A stretch of DNA of 17,225 nucleotides, taken from Campylobacter sp. GTDB lineage: Bacteria; Campylobacterota; Campylobacteria; Campylobacterales; Campylobacteraceae. The stretch covers positions 1 to 17,225 of the forward strand of contig JAFVMP010000083.1 of assembly GCA_017506845.1 (NCBI GenBank). Direction: 5' to 3'. Every line of letters starts with the position of its first letter. Within the stretch, counting starts at the first letter, position 1. Shown in pieces: positions 1 to 5,927 of this stretch. The notes under the pieces were generated by a model that was not told the DNA's origin, searched no databases, and saw only the letters and a program-made list of their open reading frames with translations. Both the position numbers and the translations under genes were made by a program.

Positions 1-6
1 GTATTT

Positions 7-22
7 CCCCACTTTCGTGGGG
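7..22 (-). terminator. 3' GAAA-loop hairpin behind the small peptide gene
   Basis: Six perfect base pairs (CCCCAC/GTGGGG) close a GAAA tetraloop when read on the minus strand, starting 6 bases after the stop codon of the small hydrophobic peptide. It is the only GC-rich stem for hundreds of bases. No U-run follows within the window (AAATAC, then the edge), so it may be a stabilising 3' end structure as in type I toxin mRNAs rather than a standard intrinsic terminator. The GGGG in the mRNA leader (around 153-156) could also pair with the CCCC here, a 5'-3' closure known in some type I toxin mRNAs; that is inference. Confidence 0.55.
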
Positions 23-28
23 CAAGAC

Positions 29-91
29 TTAATAAGCCTTGACAACAATTATACAAAGTAGTATAATTACGATGAATGCAATTTTTAACAT
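29..91 (-). CDS. Small hydrophobic peptide, Ibs-like type I toxin candidate
   Basis: A 20-codon reading frame gives MLKIAFIVIILLCIIVVKAY: one basic residue near the start, about 15 residues of Ile/Leu/Val/Phe/Cys able to form a single membrane helix, and an end in Lys-Ala-Tyr. Size, composition and the Ala-Tyr end resemble the E. coli Ibs toxins (IbsC, from memory MMRLVIILIVLLLISFSAY), which act by damaging the inner membrane. The AGGAG ribosome binding site (103-99) lies 7 bases before the chosen ATG at 91. An alternative ATG at 95 is in another frame and too close to it. The gene has its own -10 box, a structured leader, a 3' hairpin, and an opposing consensus promoter inside the reading frame. 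Homology to Ibs is not proven at this length and convergence is possible; that it is a real translated toxin is inference from architecture. Confidence 0.66.
   Translation of the reverse strand: MLKIAFIVIILLCIIVVKAY
39..67 (+). promoter_or_regulatory. Consensus sigma70 promoter antisense to the small peptide gene
   Basis: TTGACA at 39-44 and TATAAT at 62-67 are separated by exactly 17 bases, a perfect match to the bacterial housekeeping consensus. A TTGACA -35 is uncommon in Campylobacter, so the match is striking. Transcription would begin near 74 and run rightward, antisense to the start codon (91-89), ribosome binding site (103-99) and leader of the peptide gene. The promoter lies almost entirely within the peptide reading frame. 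Confidence 0.72.
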
Positions 92-160
92 ACATGCTCT
101 CCTTTCTATGGAGATATGATATGTCGTAGGGGTACCAGCCCTATGGCATAATCCCCATAA
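74..160 (+). ncRNA. Predicted antisense RNA antitoxin
   Basis: The start is inferred from the promoter at 39-67; the end is a guess. The transcript would be fully complementary to the first part of the peptide gene, its ribosome binding site and its leader. It can form mirror hairpins at 98-114, 127-143 (UAGGG/CCCUA) and 142-159 (UAUGG/CCAUA), exposing loops for pairing with the toxin mRNA. No clear U-tract terminator is visible, so the 3' end could lie anywhere from about 145 to 195. The role as an antitoxin is inferred from known antisense-regulated systems such as ibs/Sib. Sib RNAs span the whole ibs frame, whereas this RNA would cover only its 5' part. Confidence 0.5.
98..114 (-). promoter_or_regulatory. 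Hairpin hiding the ribosome binding site of the small peptide
   Basis: On the minus strand UCUCC (114-110) pairs with GGAGA (102-98) around a 7-base loop. The AGGAG ribosome binding site (103-99) is mostly inside this stem, so ribosome loading should be limited by default. Such sequestration is common in type I toxin mRNAs. Confidence 0.55.
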
Positions 161-164
161 CGCA

Positions 165-170
165 ATTATA
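165..170 (-). promoter_or_regulatory. -10 box of the small peptide gene
   Basis: A perfect TATAAT on the minus strand would start transcription near 158, giving a leader of about 66 bases rich in short GC stems, unlike the AT-rich surroundings. No good -35 is visible, which is usual for Campylobacter promoters. Confidence 0.5.
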
Positions 171-219
171 TCATTATTATCTACTAATTTTTCTTAAACT
201 CTATCTTTTTAATAATTGA

Positions 220-572
220 AGGATAAATAATATTGATGAAAATATAAGCCAAGATATTAAAAAATTACCACTTGATAGAATTTTAATTCGTAATGATTGC
301 TATTGCAACAAATAAAAAAGTTCTAAAAACTATAAAGTAGTCAAAAATGATAATGAAGATAAAATTATCATATCTCAAACTAAAAACGACAATTATCTAT
401 ATTTTAATAAAACTGCTAACAATAACTAACCTGCTTTGAATTGTATAAGAAATCTGATAAAATAAATATTATTGATAATAAATTTAATGCTTACAATTAG
501 AAAAGTATAGAAATAATAATGATTTTTATCAGCATAAAGTTATTTAAAAAGATTGTTTTATTTTTTATTTGA
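220..572 (+). pseudogene. Decayed gene remnant, possibly from a plasmid or integrative element
   Basis: One frame from 220 reads as normal protein, including DIKKLPLDRILIRNDCYCNK, then a TAA (313-315), then KSSKNYKVV and DNYLYFNKTANNN, then another TAA (427-429). The reading continues in a different frame from 441 (LYKKSDKINIIDNKFNAYN), is stopped by TAG (498-500), and runs on to TGA at 570. Both TAA stops fit CAA-to-TAA changes, and a frameshift lies between about 430 and 441. The pattern LPLxRIL, then KSSKNYKV, then DNYLYFN recalls the N-terminal part of TOPRIM/primase- or relaxase-like proteins on mobile elements; this is from memory and weak. No start codon or intact version is visible. 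It is a degraded coding remnant rather than a short functional gene. Confidence 0.5.
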
Positions 573-646
573 ATATCAATCCATATAAGTCTTAAATTTA
601 GAGCTACATCAAAAACTTAAATTTACAATAAAATAATTTATATAAA

Positions 647-652
647 TATAAT
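647..652 (+). promoter_or_regulatory. Likely -10 box of the first SGNH gene
   Basis: TATAAT in an AT-rich stretch would start transcription near 659, putting the 15-T tract and the conserved leader in the 5' untranslated region. The second SGNH copy has a TATAAT at 12863-12868 in a comparable place. The interval 573-745 holds no gene; besides this box it holds the T tract and the ribosome binding site AGGAAG (732-737), 8 bases before the ATG. Confidence 0.4.
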
Positions 653-688
653 ATTAAATAAATTAATTAATATATTTTTCTAATCTCG

Positions 689-703
689 TTTTTTTTTTTT
701 TTT
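689..703 (+). repeat. 15-base poly-T tract in the leader of the first SGNH gene
   Basis: Fifteen consecutive T follow the conserved sequence CTAATCTCG. The equivalent leader of the second SGNH gene has 13 T. Homopolymers this long are prone to slipped-strand mispairing, and in Campylobacter such tracts often vary in length within a population. Here the tract is about 40 bases before the ATG and would affect transcription or leader function, not the reading frame. Confidence 0.8.
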
Positions 704-745
704 GATATCCTGCCGATTGCAAATCGAATTTAGGAAGTTAATTAA

Positions 746-2413
746 ATGAAAAATATCGTTTTATTAGGTGGTAGTAACTCTGTAATGGTAAATGGCTTGC
801 AAAAAGGGCTAAGAGAGTATGCAAATGTGACGAATTTGGCTTTAGGAGGTACGACAAGCCTTCAAAATCTATATGAATTAAAACGAGAGAAAAATCAGAA
901 AGCTATCCAAAATGCAGATTTAATAATAACTGAAAGCAATATTAATGAGGTGTCTAGTAATTCAAATACTTTAGAAAATTTACCATTGGGTATAATTTTT
1001 AAAAATTTACAATATTTATATGCAACTTTGTATACATTTAATAAGCCAATTTGTATTCTTATTTTACCTTTTTATGGCAAAAATGATTCAATAATTAATG
1101 ATATGCATAGATTTTTAGCTAATTATTATGGGTTAAATATTGTTGATATGCAAAACTACTATCAAAATAATGAAATAATTCAGTTTGGTAATAAATTTGG
1201 TCCTCATCAGCTGGCAGTAGTAAATAGAAATGTTGGCAAAGAGATTGCTAAAAATATTGATTGTTTTAAAATTTCAAATAAAAATTTAGATATTAATTTA
1301 CCTGAATTTAAAATAGTAACACCAGAAAATATGCAAAGAAATGGCACTTTTAAGATCTTTAATCCTAATAATTCTATGTATAATGAAATTGTTTATCGTT
1401 TAGAAAAAGGGAATAGTTTATCATTTAATGATTGCGATGGATATAAGATTATTGGAATGCACAGCTGGAATTTAGAAAATAGTGGAGAGATAACAAAGTT
1501 AGGCTGGCATACGGCTGCTGTGCAATGTGCTTCTATCCATTTAAGAAGTAAAAATAATGATATTGTTAAACCAACTTCAAAATTAAATATACTTTGCGAA
1601 ATTCAAGCTGAGCCAGTCGTTAATAAAGATTTAATAATCAAATTTAATGATGAAAATTTGGATAATACTGAATTTTATATATCTCATTTAGAAAAACCTT
1701 ATAAAATTATTCTTTTATACTTCGACCTTATAGCCTTCTTTTTATGCAAACCAAACCCAAAGATGAAGCTGTTTGATTTGAGTGTTATCCCGACCGATAT
1801 AGATATAGAGATTGATAAAGATATAGATCGCTCTTATTTGATACCAAATATAGTATTTTTCAAAGATTCTATGGAGTTTATAGATGAGTATATAGGTCAT
1901 CTTTACCCAAATATTGTTAAACATATCGATAGTGTTCTAACACCGCAAATTATTAAAAAAATTGAGGCTCAAATCTTATCACAATTAAACAAAAATACGC
2001 CACAAACTCAGCCATCACTAGAAGCAGAAAATAAAATTCTAAAAGATAAAATCAAAGAGTTAGAAACTAACTACCAAAATATTATTAAACATATTGATAG
2101 TGTTCTAACGCCGCAAATTATTAAAAAAACTGAGGCTCAAATCTTATCACAATTAAACAAAAATACGCTACAAACTCAGCCATCTATACAGCTATCGTTA
2201 GAAGCAGAAAATAAAATTCTAAAAGATAAAATCAAAGAGTTAGAAACTAACTACCAAAAAGCCATAAAAGTTAAAAATCACCTAAGCTATAAACTAGGTC
2301 AGGCTCTAATAAAAGCTAATAAAAGCTGGTATAAAGGTGGATATATTAAATTTATATTTGAAGCTATGAAAATTAAAAAAGAACATAAAAATAAAAATAA
2401 ATCTAATATATAA
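746..2413 (+). CDS. SGNH-hydrolase-like protein with duplicated coiled-coil tail (copy 1)
   Basis: A 555-residue protein. The N-terminal ~170 residues fit the SGNH/GDSL hydrolase blocks: GGSNS (Ser10), GGTTS (Gly34-35), TESNIN (Asn65/67) and a late FGPHQ (His154). The usual Asp of GDS is Gly here. Residues ~180-320 look beta-rich and are unrecognised. A conserved stretch with YFDLIAFFLCKPNPKMKLFDLS follows near 325-345, then a Lys/Glu-rich coiled coil duplicated in tandem, then a basic C-terminal motif (SYKLGQALIKANK, then YKGGYIKFIFE). That last motif recalls the tails of epsilonproteobacterial glycan-modifying enzymes (from memory). No signal peptide or membrane helix is seen. A cytoplasmic or peripheral-membrane esterase or acyl-transfer role on surface glycan is a guess. 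The ATG is supported by AGGAAG 8 bases upstream and by the identical start in copy 2 (12972-14471). A terminator follows at 2447-2488. Confidence 0.7.
   Translation: MKNIVLLGGSNSVMVNGLQKGLREYANVTNLALGGTTSLQNLYELKREKNQKAIQNADLIITESNINEVSSNSNTLENLPLGIIFKNLQYLYATLYTFNKPICILILPFYGKNDSIINDMHRFLANYYGLNIVDMQNYYQNNEIIQFGNKFGPHQLAVVNRNVGKEIAKNIDCFKISNKNLDINLPEFKIVTPENMQRNGTFKIFNPNNSMYNEIVYRLEKGNSLSFNDCDGYKIIGMHSWNLENSGEITKLGWHTAAVQCASIHLRSKNNDIVKPTSKLNILCEIQAEPVVNKDLIIKFNDENLDNTEFYISHLEKPYKIILLYFDLIAFFLCKPNPKMKLFDLSVIPTDIDIEIDKDIDRSYLIPNIVFFKDSMEFIDEYIGHLYPNIVKHIDSVLTPQIIKKIEAQILSQLNKNTPQTQPSLEAENKILKDKIKELETNYQNIIKHIDSVLTPQIIKKTEAQILSQLNKNTLQTQPSIQLSLEAENKILKDKIKELETNYQKAIKVKNHLSYKLGQALIKANKSWYKGGYIKFIFEAMKIKKEHKNKNKSNI
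1913..2260 (+). repeat. In-frame tandem duplication inside the first SGNH gene
   Basis: Unit 1 (1913-2080, 168 bases, 56 codons) and unit 2 (2081-2260, 180 bases) are nearly identical. Both encode KHIDSVLTPQIIKK, then EAQILSQLNKNT, then LEAENKILKDKIKELETNYQ. Unit 2 differs by a few substitutions and by four extra codons (encoding SIQL). The second SGNH copy has a single, diverged unit. High identity suggests a recent duplication, lengthening the coiled coil. Confidence 0.9.
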
Positions 2414-2446
2414 AATAAATTTAGAAAATATGATTTATAATGCAAG

Positions 2447-2488
2447 GCTTGCAATAACAAATTTGGCGTAGTTTTTATTATTGCAAGC
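2447..2488 (+). terminator. Terminator after the first SGNH gene
   Basis: A perfect 11-base inverted repeat, GCTTGCAATAA (2447-2457) and TTATTGCAAGC (2478-2488), is followed by TAAATTTTTAAA. The loop is 20 bases, longer than usual. It sits 33 bases after the SGNH stop. The rest of the interval up to 2616 is AT-rich, with the CGGAGG ribosome binding site of the next gene at 2606-2611 and a possible -10 TAAAAT at 2594-2599 that seems too close to that site to be certain. Confidence 0.6.
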
Positions 2489-2615
2489 TAAATTTTTAAA
2501 AATTTCACCAAATTTGTTCTAAATTTCTGTTAACTAAAATCAAATTCACTTAAATCTTTATCAGATATTAAATTTATTTTGCTAGACTTACGCTAAAATT
2601 TAAATCGGAGGAAAA

Positions 2616-3305
2616 ATGAGTCTATATAATAGAAATTTATCATCTAGACAAAATGAATTTGCTCATGAGTTTGAAATGGAGCAATCTCATAGTGCTAGAG
2701 CAACATTTGTTAAACAAACCTATCAGCTTCTTAGTGCTTCATTGCTAGCTGCTACTGTTGGTGCGTATATTGGCGTTGATTATGTTAAAACTTTTAGCTG
2801 GATGCTTTTAATTTTAGAGCTTGGTATGCTTTTTGGACTATTTTTTACACGCAAAAATCCAACTCTAGCCTTAATTTTGCTATTTGGCTTTACATTTGTT
2901 AGTGGTTTAACTCTTGGTCCAGTGCTTAATACTTATATAGGTGCTGGTATGGGTCATATCATTACTCAAGCGTTTTTGATGACTACTGTGGCTTTTGGCG
3001 GACTTACAGTTTTTGCGTTTAATACTAAGCGTGATTTTTCATCAATGGGTAAAATGCTATTTATAACTTTAATCGTAATTGTAGTAGCTGGACTTTTAAA
3101 TTTATTCTTTCAAAGTGCGATTTTAGCTACTATTATATCAGCTGTTGGAGCGATATTATTTAGTGCATATATCTTATATGATACTCAAATGATTTTACGC
3201 GGTGGATATGATAGCCCAGTACTTGCTGCAGTTTCATTGTATCTTGATATTTTAAATTTATTTATTTCACTTCTTAACCTTTTAGGTATATTTAATCGCG
3301 ACTAA
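2616..3305 (+). CDS. Bax inhibitor-1/YccA family integral membrane protein
   Basis: This 229-residue protein has a soluble N-terminus of about 35 residues followed by roughly seven hydrophobic helices, the layout and length of bacterial BI-1/YccA/YbhL proteins. Family features include FxxTxxAFxGL in a central helix (here TTVAFGGLTVFAFNTKRDF), and AYILYDTQMI followed by AVSLYLDILNLFISLLNLLGI near the C-terminus, which carries the acidic residues linked to a proton or calcium path in structurally studied relatives. It acts in the inner membrane; YccA in E. coli modulates the FtsH protease, but the role here is unknown. A strong CGGAGG precedes the ATG. The order with secG, frr and pyrE matches the C. 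jejuni Cj0236c-Cj0233c arrangement from memory. A terminator follows at 3308-3332. Confidence 0.9.
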   Translation: MSLYNRNLSSRQNEFAHEFEMEQSHSARATFVKQTYQLLSASLLAATVGAYIGVDYVKTFSWMLLILELGMLFGLFFTRKNPTLALILLFGFTFVSGLTLGPVLNTYIGAGMGHIITQAFLMTTVAFGGLTVFAFNTKRDFSSMGKMLFITLIVIVVAGLLNLFFQSAILATIISAVGAILFSAYILYDTQMILRGGYDSPVLAAVSLYLDILNLFISLLNLLGIFNRD

Positions 3306-3307
3306 AC

Positions 3308-3332
3308 TTAAGCCATCTAGATGATGGCTTAA
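3308..3332 (+). terminator. Terminator between the BI-1-like gene and secG
   Basis: Ten perfect pairs (TTAAGCCATC/GATGGCTTAA) around a 5-base loop, followed by CTAAATTTTT. It lies directly after the BI-1 stop codon and just ahead of the secG promoter, so it separates two transcription units. Confidence 0.85.
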
Positions 3333-3345
3333 CTAAATTTTTAAC

Positions 3346-3360
3346 TTTTTTTGCTATAAT
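3346..3360 (+). promoter_or_regulatory. Promoter of the secG-frr-pyrE-RDD operon
   Basis: Seven T and a G (3346-3353) followed by C and TATAAT (3355-3360) match the Campylobacter sigma70 form with a T-rich -16 region and a TATAAT -10 box. Transcription would start near 3367, giving a leader of about 26 bases before the GTG start of secG. Confidence 0.85.
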
Positions 3361-3392
3361 CACGAGCTAATTACACTAATCAAAGGATACTC

Positions 3393-3728
3393 GTGAGTTC
3401 AATTCTTCTTATTATACAAGTTTTGCTAGCAGTGATTTTGACTATTGTCATATTATTGCAAAAGAGTGCTTCTATGGGTCTTGGAGCTTATAGCGGAAGT
3501 AATGAGAGTCTATTTGGCGCTAAGGGTCCAGCTGGATTTTTAGCTAAATTTACATTTTTTATGGGCTTTTTGTTTGTTATTAATACACTTGCACTTGGTT
3601 ATACATATAATCAATCTTTACGCGACTCAGTAGTAGATAGTGCTAAATTTGACTCAATCAAAGCACCGCAAGTACCAAGCGTAGCACCAGCAGCGCCAAT
3701 AACTGATAATAATACAACAGCCAACTAA
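3393..3728 (+). CDS. secG: SecG, protein translocase subunit
   Basis: A small 111-residue membrane protein with two hydrophobic helices (about 2-23 and 48-70) joined by a loop holding [26 protein letters not shown]. The GLGA, SLFG and GP elements of this loop are typical of SecG. It is the accessory subunit of the SecYEG channel and helps SecA-driven export across the inner membrane. The C-terminal tail is a Pro/Ala/Asn-rich segment, as in other epsilonproteobacterial SecG. The start is GTG, supported by AAGGA 6 bases upstream. It opens an operon with frr (10 bases downstream), pyrE and an RDD protein. Confidence 0.93.
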   Translation: MSSILLIIQVLLAVILTIVILLQKSASMGLGAYSGSNESLFGAKGPAGFLAKFTFFMGFLFVINTLALGYTYNQSLRDSVVDSAKFDSIKAPQVPSVAPAAPITDNNTTAN

Positions 3729-3738
3729 AAGGATAGAT

Positions 3739-4296
3739 ATGCTAAATGAAATTTACAATAACCAAAAAGTTCATAATGATAAAGCACTAGAGGCTTTAAA
3801 GCGTGATTTTACAACACTTCGCACAGGTAAGGTAAGTATCAATATCTTAGATCATGTACATGTAGATTACTATGGAAGTTCTACTCCATTAAATCAAGTT
3901 GCTACAGTTTTAGCTACAGATGCAAGCACAATAACTATAACCCCATGGGAAAAGCCAATGCTAAAAACAATAGCCACAGCAATTCAAGCTGCAAATATTG
4001 GCGTAAATCCAAATAACGATGGCGAGAGCGTTAAGCTATTTTTCCCTCCTATGACAACTGAAGATCGCCAAAAAAATGCCAAAGAGGCAAAAGCTATGGG
4101 CGAAAAAGCAAAAGTAGCTATTAGAAACATTCGCAAAGATGCTAATGATGATATCAAAAAAATAGAAAAAGATAAAACTCTAAGCGAAGATGAGATTAAA
4201 AAAGGCTATGACGAGGTACAAAAAATTACCGATAACTATATAGCTAAAGTTGATCAAATTGTAAAAGATAAAGAAGCTGAACTTTTAAAGGTTTAA
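3739..4296 (+). CDS. frr: Ribosome recycling factor
   Basis: The 185-residue length is the family norm. It starts with an acidic/basic helix with [38 protein letters not shown], matching the RRF pattern (LRTGRAS, then V-YYG--TPL-Q-A). [12 protein letters not shown] and the helix [33 protein letters not shown] follow, which form the hinge and the three-helix bundle. With EF-G it splits the post-termination ribosome so the subunits can be reused; it is essential in bacteria. The ATG has AAGGA upstream. It lies between secG and pyrE, 2 bases ahead of the latter, so translational coupling is likely. Confidence 0.96.
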   Translation: MLNEIYNNQKVHNDKALEALKRDFTTLRTGKVSINILDHVHVDYYGSSTPLNQVATVLATDASTITITPWEKPMLKTIATAIQAANIGVNPNNDGESVKLFFPPMTTEDRQKNAKEAKAMGEKAKVAIRNIRKDANDDIKKIEKDKTLSEDEIKKGYDEVQKITDNYIAKVDQIVKDKEAELLKV

Positions 4297-4298
4297 TT

Positions 4299-4910
4299 AT
4301 GAATTTAGAATCAATTTATAAAGATGCTGGAGCATATTTAGAGGGACATTTTTTACTAAGTAGTGGTAACCACTCGCAATTTTATCTACAAAGTGCAAAG
4401 GTTTTAGAAGATCCGATTTTAACAGGCGTTTTGTGCGATAAGTTATTTGCTAAAATTGCTGAGGCTGGGGTTGAATTTGATAGTGTTTGTTCGCCTGCAC
4501 TTGGTGGAATTTTGGCTGGATATGAACTAGCTCGTGCCGGTAAAAAGAGATTTATTTTTACTGAAAGAGTTGATTCTGTGATGAGTCTTAGACGCGGATT
4601 TAGCGTAAAAGAGGGCGAGAGATTTATAATATGCGAAGATATAATAACTACTGGAGGCTCAGCCTTAGAAAGTGCTAAGATTATAGAAGGCTTAGGTGGA
4701 GTGGTAGTTGGATTTGCAGCTTTGGCTAATCGTGGATTTTGTCCAGTTAGTGGATTTGATAATGAGAGAAAAGATAGTTGTAAGTTACCAGTTGATAAGC
4801 CGCTTTTTGCTCTTGGTAATTTTGAATTTGAAATTTACTCACCACAGTCTTGCCCGCTATGCAAAGATGGCTCAAAAGCGATTAAACCAGGTAGTCGTGG
4901 AAACGCATGA
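4299..4910 (+). CDS. pyrE: Orotate phosphoribosyltransferase
   Basis: This 203-residue enzyme makes orotidine 5'-phosphate from orotate and PRPP in pyrimidine synthesis. The PRPP-binding motif [15 protein letters not shown] is at about 108-122, with the preceding loop [15 protein letters not shown] (87-101) carrying the catalytic basic residues, and [15 protein letters not shown] (65-79) as an earlier phosphate-binding segment. The N-terminal [16 protein letters not shown] is characteristic of the family. A C-terminal SCPLCKDGS Cys pair resembles that of other bacterial PyrE of this length. It follows frr by 2 bases, and its TGA overlaps the ATG of the RDD gene (ATGA), indicating coupled translation. 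Confidence 0.95.
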   Translation: MNLESIYKDAGAYLEGHFLLSSGNHSQFYLQSAKVLEDPILTGVLCDKLFAKIAEAGVEFDSVCSPALGGILAGYELARAGKKRFIFTERVDSVMSLRRGFSVKEGERFIICEDIITTGGSALESAKIIEGLGGVVVGFAALANRGFCPVSGFDNERKDSCKLPVDKPLFALGNFEFEIYSPQSCPLCKDGSKAIKPGSRGNA

Positions 4911-5311
4911 GTAAGGCTATAGCCGCAAATATTTTTAGCAGGGTAAAGGCATTTATTATGGATATGTTCTTTATCGCTGCTCCTCTTTTGTATATAATGA
5001 CTTATGTGGTTTTAAGCGGCAAAGATGAATTTCAAAGTAATCAATTGGCTATATTTTTGGTTTGGTTAGTTTTTGGTGTTATTCAGTCTATGTTTTTTGC
5101 TTTTAAAGCACAAAGTCCAGGATATAGAGCTCAAGGCATATATTTAGTAGGATTAAATGGCAAAAAAGCTAATTTGCTTATTTATATTCTTAGATACTTT
5201 TTCTTTATAACTACCTTTATTATAGGGGGATCATTTTTTTGCTTTTTTAGAAAGGATAAGCGAAATTTGCATGATCTTTTAGCCGGGACAATCGTTGTAC
5301 AAAAAGGCTAA
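4907..5311 (+). CDS. RDD-family small membrane protein
   Basis: A 134-residue protein with three to four hydrophobic helices. It has the RDD pattern: an Arg in the first segment ([21 protein letters not shown], with R-D spacing), [19 protein letters not shown] in the middle, and a terminal [16 protein letters not shown], where the [10 protein letters not shown] ending is diagnostic. The family's function is mostly unknown, with proposals that include ion transport. It overlaps pyrE by 4 bases and is the last gene of the secG operon. A weak terminator-like hairpin follows. Confidence 0.85.
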   Translation: MSKAIAANIFSRVKAFIMDMFFIAAPLLYIMTYVVLSGKDEFQSNQLAIFLVWLVFGVIQSMFFAFKAQSPGYRAQGIYLVGLNGKKANLLIYILRYFFFITTFIIGGSFFCFFRKDKRNLHDLLAGTIVVQKG

Positions 5312-5319
5312 ATTTAGAT

Positions 5320-5345
5320 ATTAAGAGTTTATTTATCTTAATTTT
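5320..5345 (+). terminator. Weak terminator after the secG operon
   Basis: ATTAAGA (5320-5326) pairs with TCTTAAT (5336-5342) around a 9-base loop and is followed by TTT. The stem is AT-rich and weak, and it overlaps the proposed tpx promoter region. Confidence 0.4.
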
Positions 5346-5353
5346 GATATTAT
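5342..5353 (+). promoter_or_regulatory. Probable tpx promoter
   Basis: TTTTG directly followed by ATATTAT gives a -10 of TATTAT (5348-5353) with a T-rich -16 element, the Campylobacter pattern. The start site would be near 5360, about 25 bases before the tpx ATG, which is preceded by AAGGA. Confidence 0.5.
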
Positions 5354-5384
5354 TGCATTTACAAATTTAATTAAGGATTATAAT

Positions 5385-5912
5385 ATGTCAGTAACTTTTA
5401 AAGGTACAGCAGTAGAATTAGAAGGAAATGTTGTAAATGTAGGTCAAGTTGCTCCAGTAGTTGAGCTTGTAGCTAAAGATCTATCTACAATCAGCGTTGG
5501 CGGTGCAAGTGGCAAATATCAAGTTTTAATAGTAGTTCCAAGCTTAGATACAGGCGTATGCGCTACTGAGGCTAGAACATTTAATCAAAAAGTAGCTAGC
5601 AAAAGCAATGTAGAAGCTACTGTTATCTCTTTAGATCTTCCATTTGCTATGGGTAGATTTTGCTCAACAGAAGGCATAGAAAATCTAAGAGTAGCTAGCG
5701 ACTTTAGAGGTGCTAAATTTGGTAAAGAGTATGGCGTATTATTAGCTAGTAGCCCACTTGCAGGATTGCTAACTCGTGCTATTTTTGTACTAGATTCAAA
5801 TGGCGTTGTAGTATATAAAGAGCTAGTTAGCGAAATTACAACTGAGCCAAACTATGATGCAGCACTAAAAGCTATCAGCGGTGGTGGCTGCGGATGTGGC
5901 TGCTCTCACTAA
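5385..5912 (+). CDS. tpx: Thiol peroxidase Tpx with a Cys-rich tail
   Basis: An atypical 2-Cys peroxiredoxin that reduces hydrogen and alkyl peroxides using thioredoxin. The peroxidatic Cys59 sits in PSLDTGVCATEARTFN and the resolving Cys93 in FAMGRFCSTEGIENL, both exactly as in Tpx. The core length matches the family, ending near EITTEPNYDAALKAI. An extra tail GGGCGCGCSH (166-175) adds three Cys and a His; it is not part of the usual Tpx fold and looks like a small metal- or thiol-binding patch. It has its own promoter. The next gene starts 15 bases downstream, so it may be co-transcribed with the EamA transporter. Confidence 0.93.
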   Translation: MSVTFKGTAVELEGNVVNVGQVAPVVELVAKDLSTISVGGASGKYQVLIVVPSLDTGVCATEARTFNQKVASKSNVEATVISLDLPFAMGRFCSTEGIENLRVASDFRGAKFGKEYGVLLASSPLAGLLTRAIFVLDSNGVVVYKELVSEITTEPNYDAALKAISGGGCGCGCSH

Positions 5913-5927
5913 GAGTTAAATTTAAGC

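Noticed and set aside
1..180. A tRNA or riboswitch at the left end, suggested by the GC-rich stems
   Set aside because: No cloverleaf, anticodon arm or CCA pattern fits, and the stems are better explained as toxin mRNA and antisense RNA structures.
1913..2260. CRISPR array, because of the long repeat
   Set aside because: There are only two units of 168 and 180 bases, in frame within a protein, with no short repeats and spacers.
2594..2599. TAAAAT as the -10 box of the BI-1-like gene
   Set aside because: The start site would fall at the ribosome binding site itself; transcription probably starts further upstream, but no better box was convincing.
4708..4914. 68-codon frame overlapping the end of pyrE
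   Set aside because: pyrE is conserved to its end here and couples to the next gene by an ATGA overlap.
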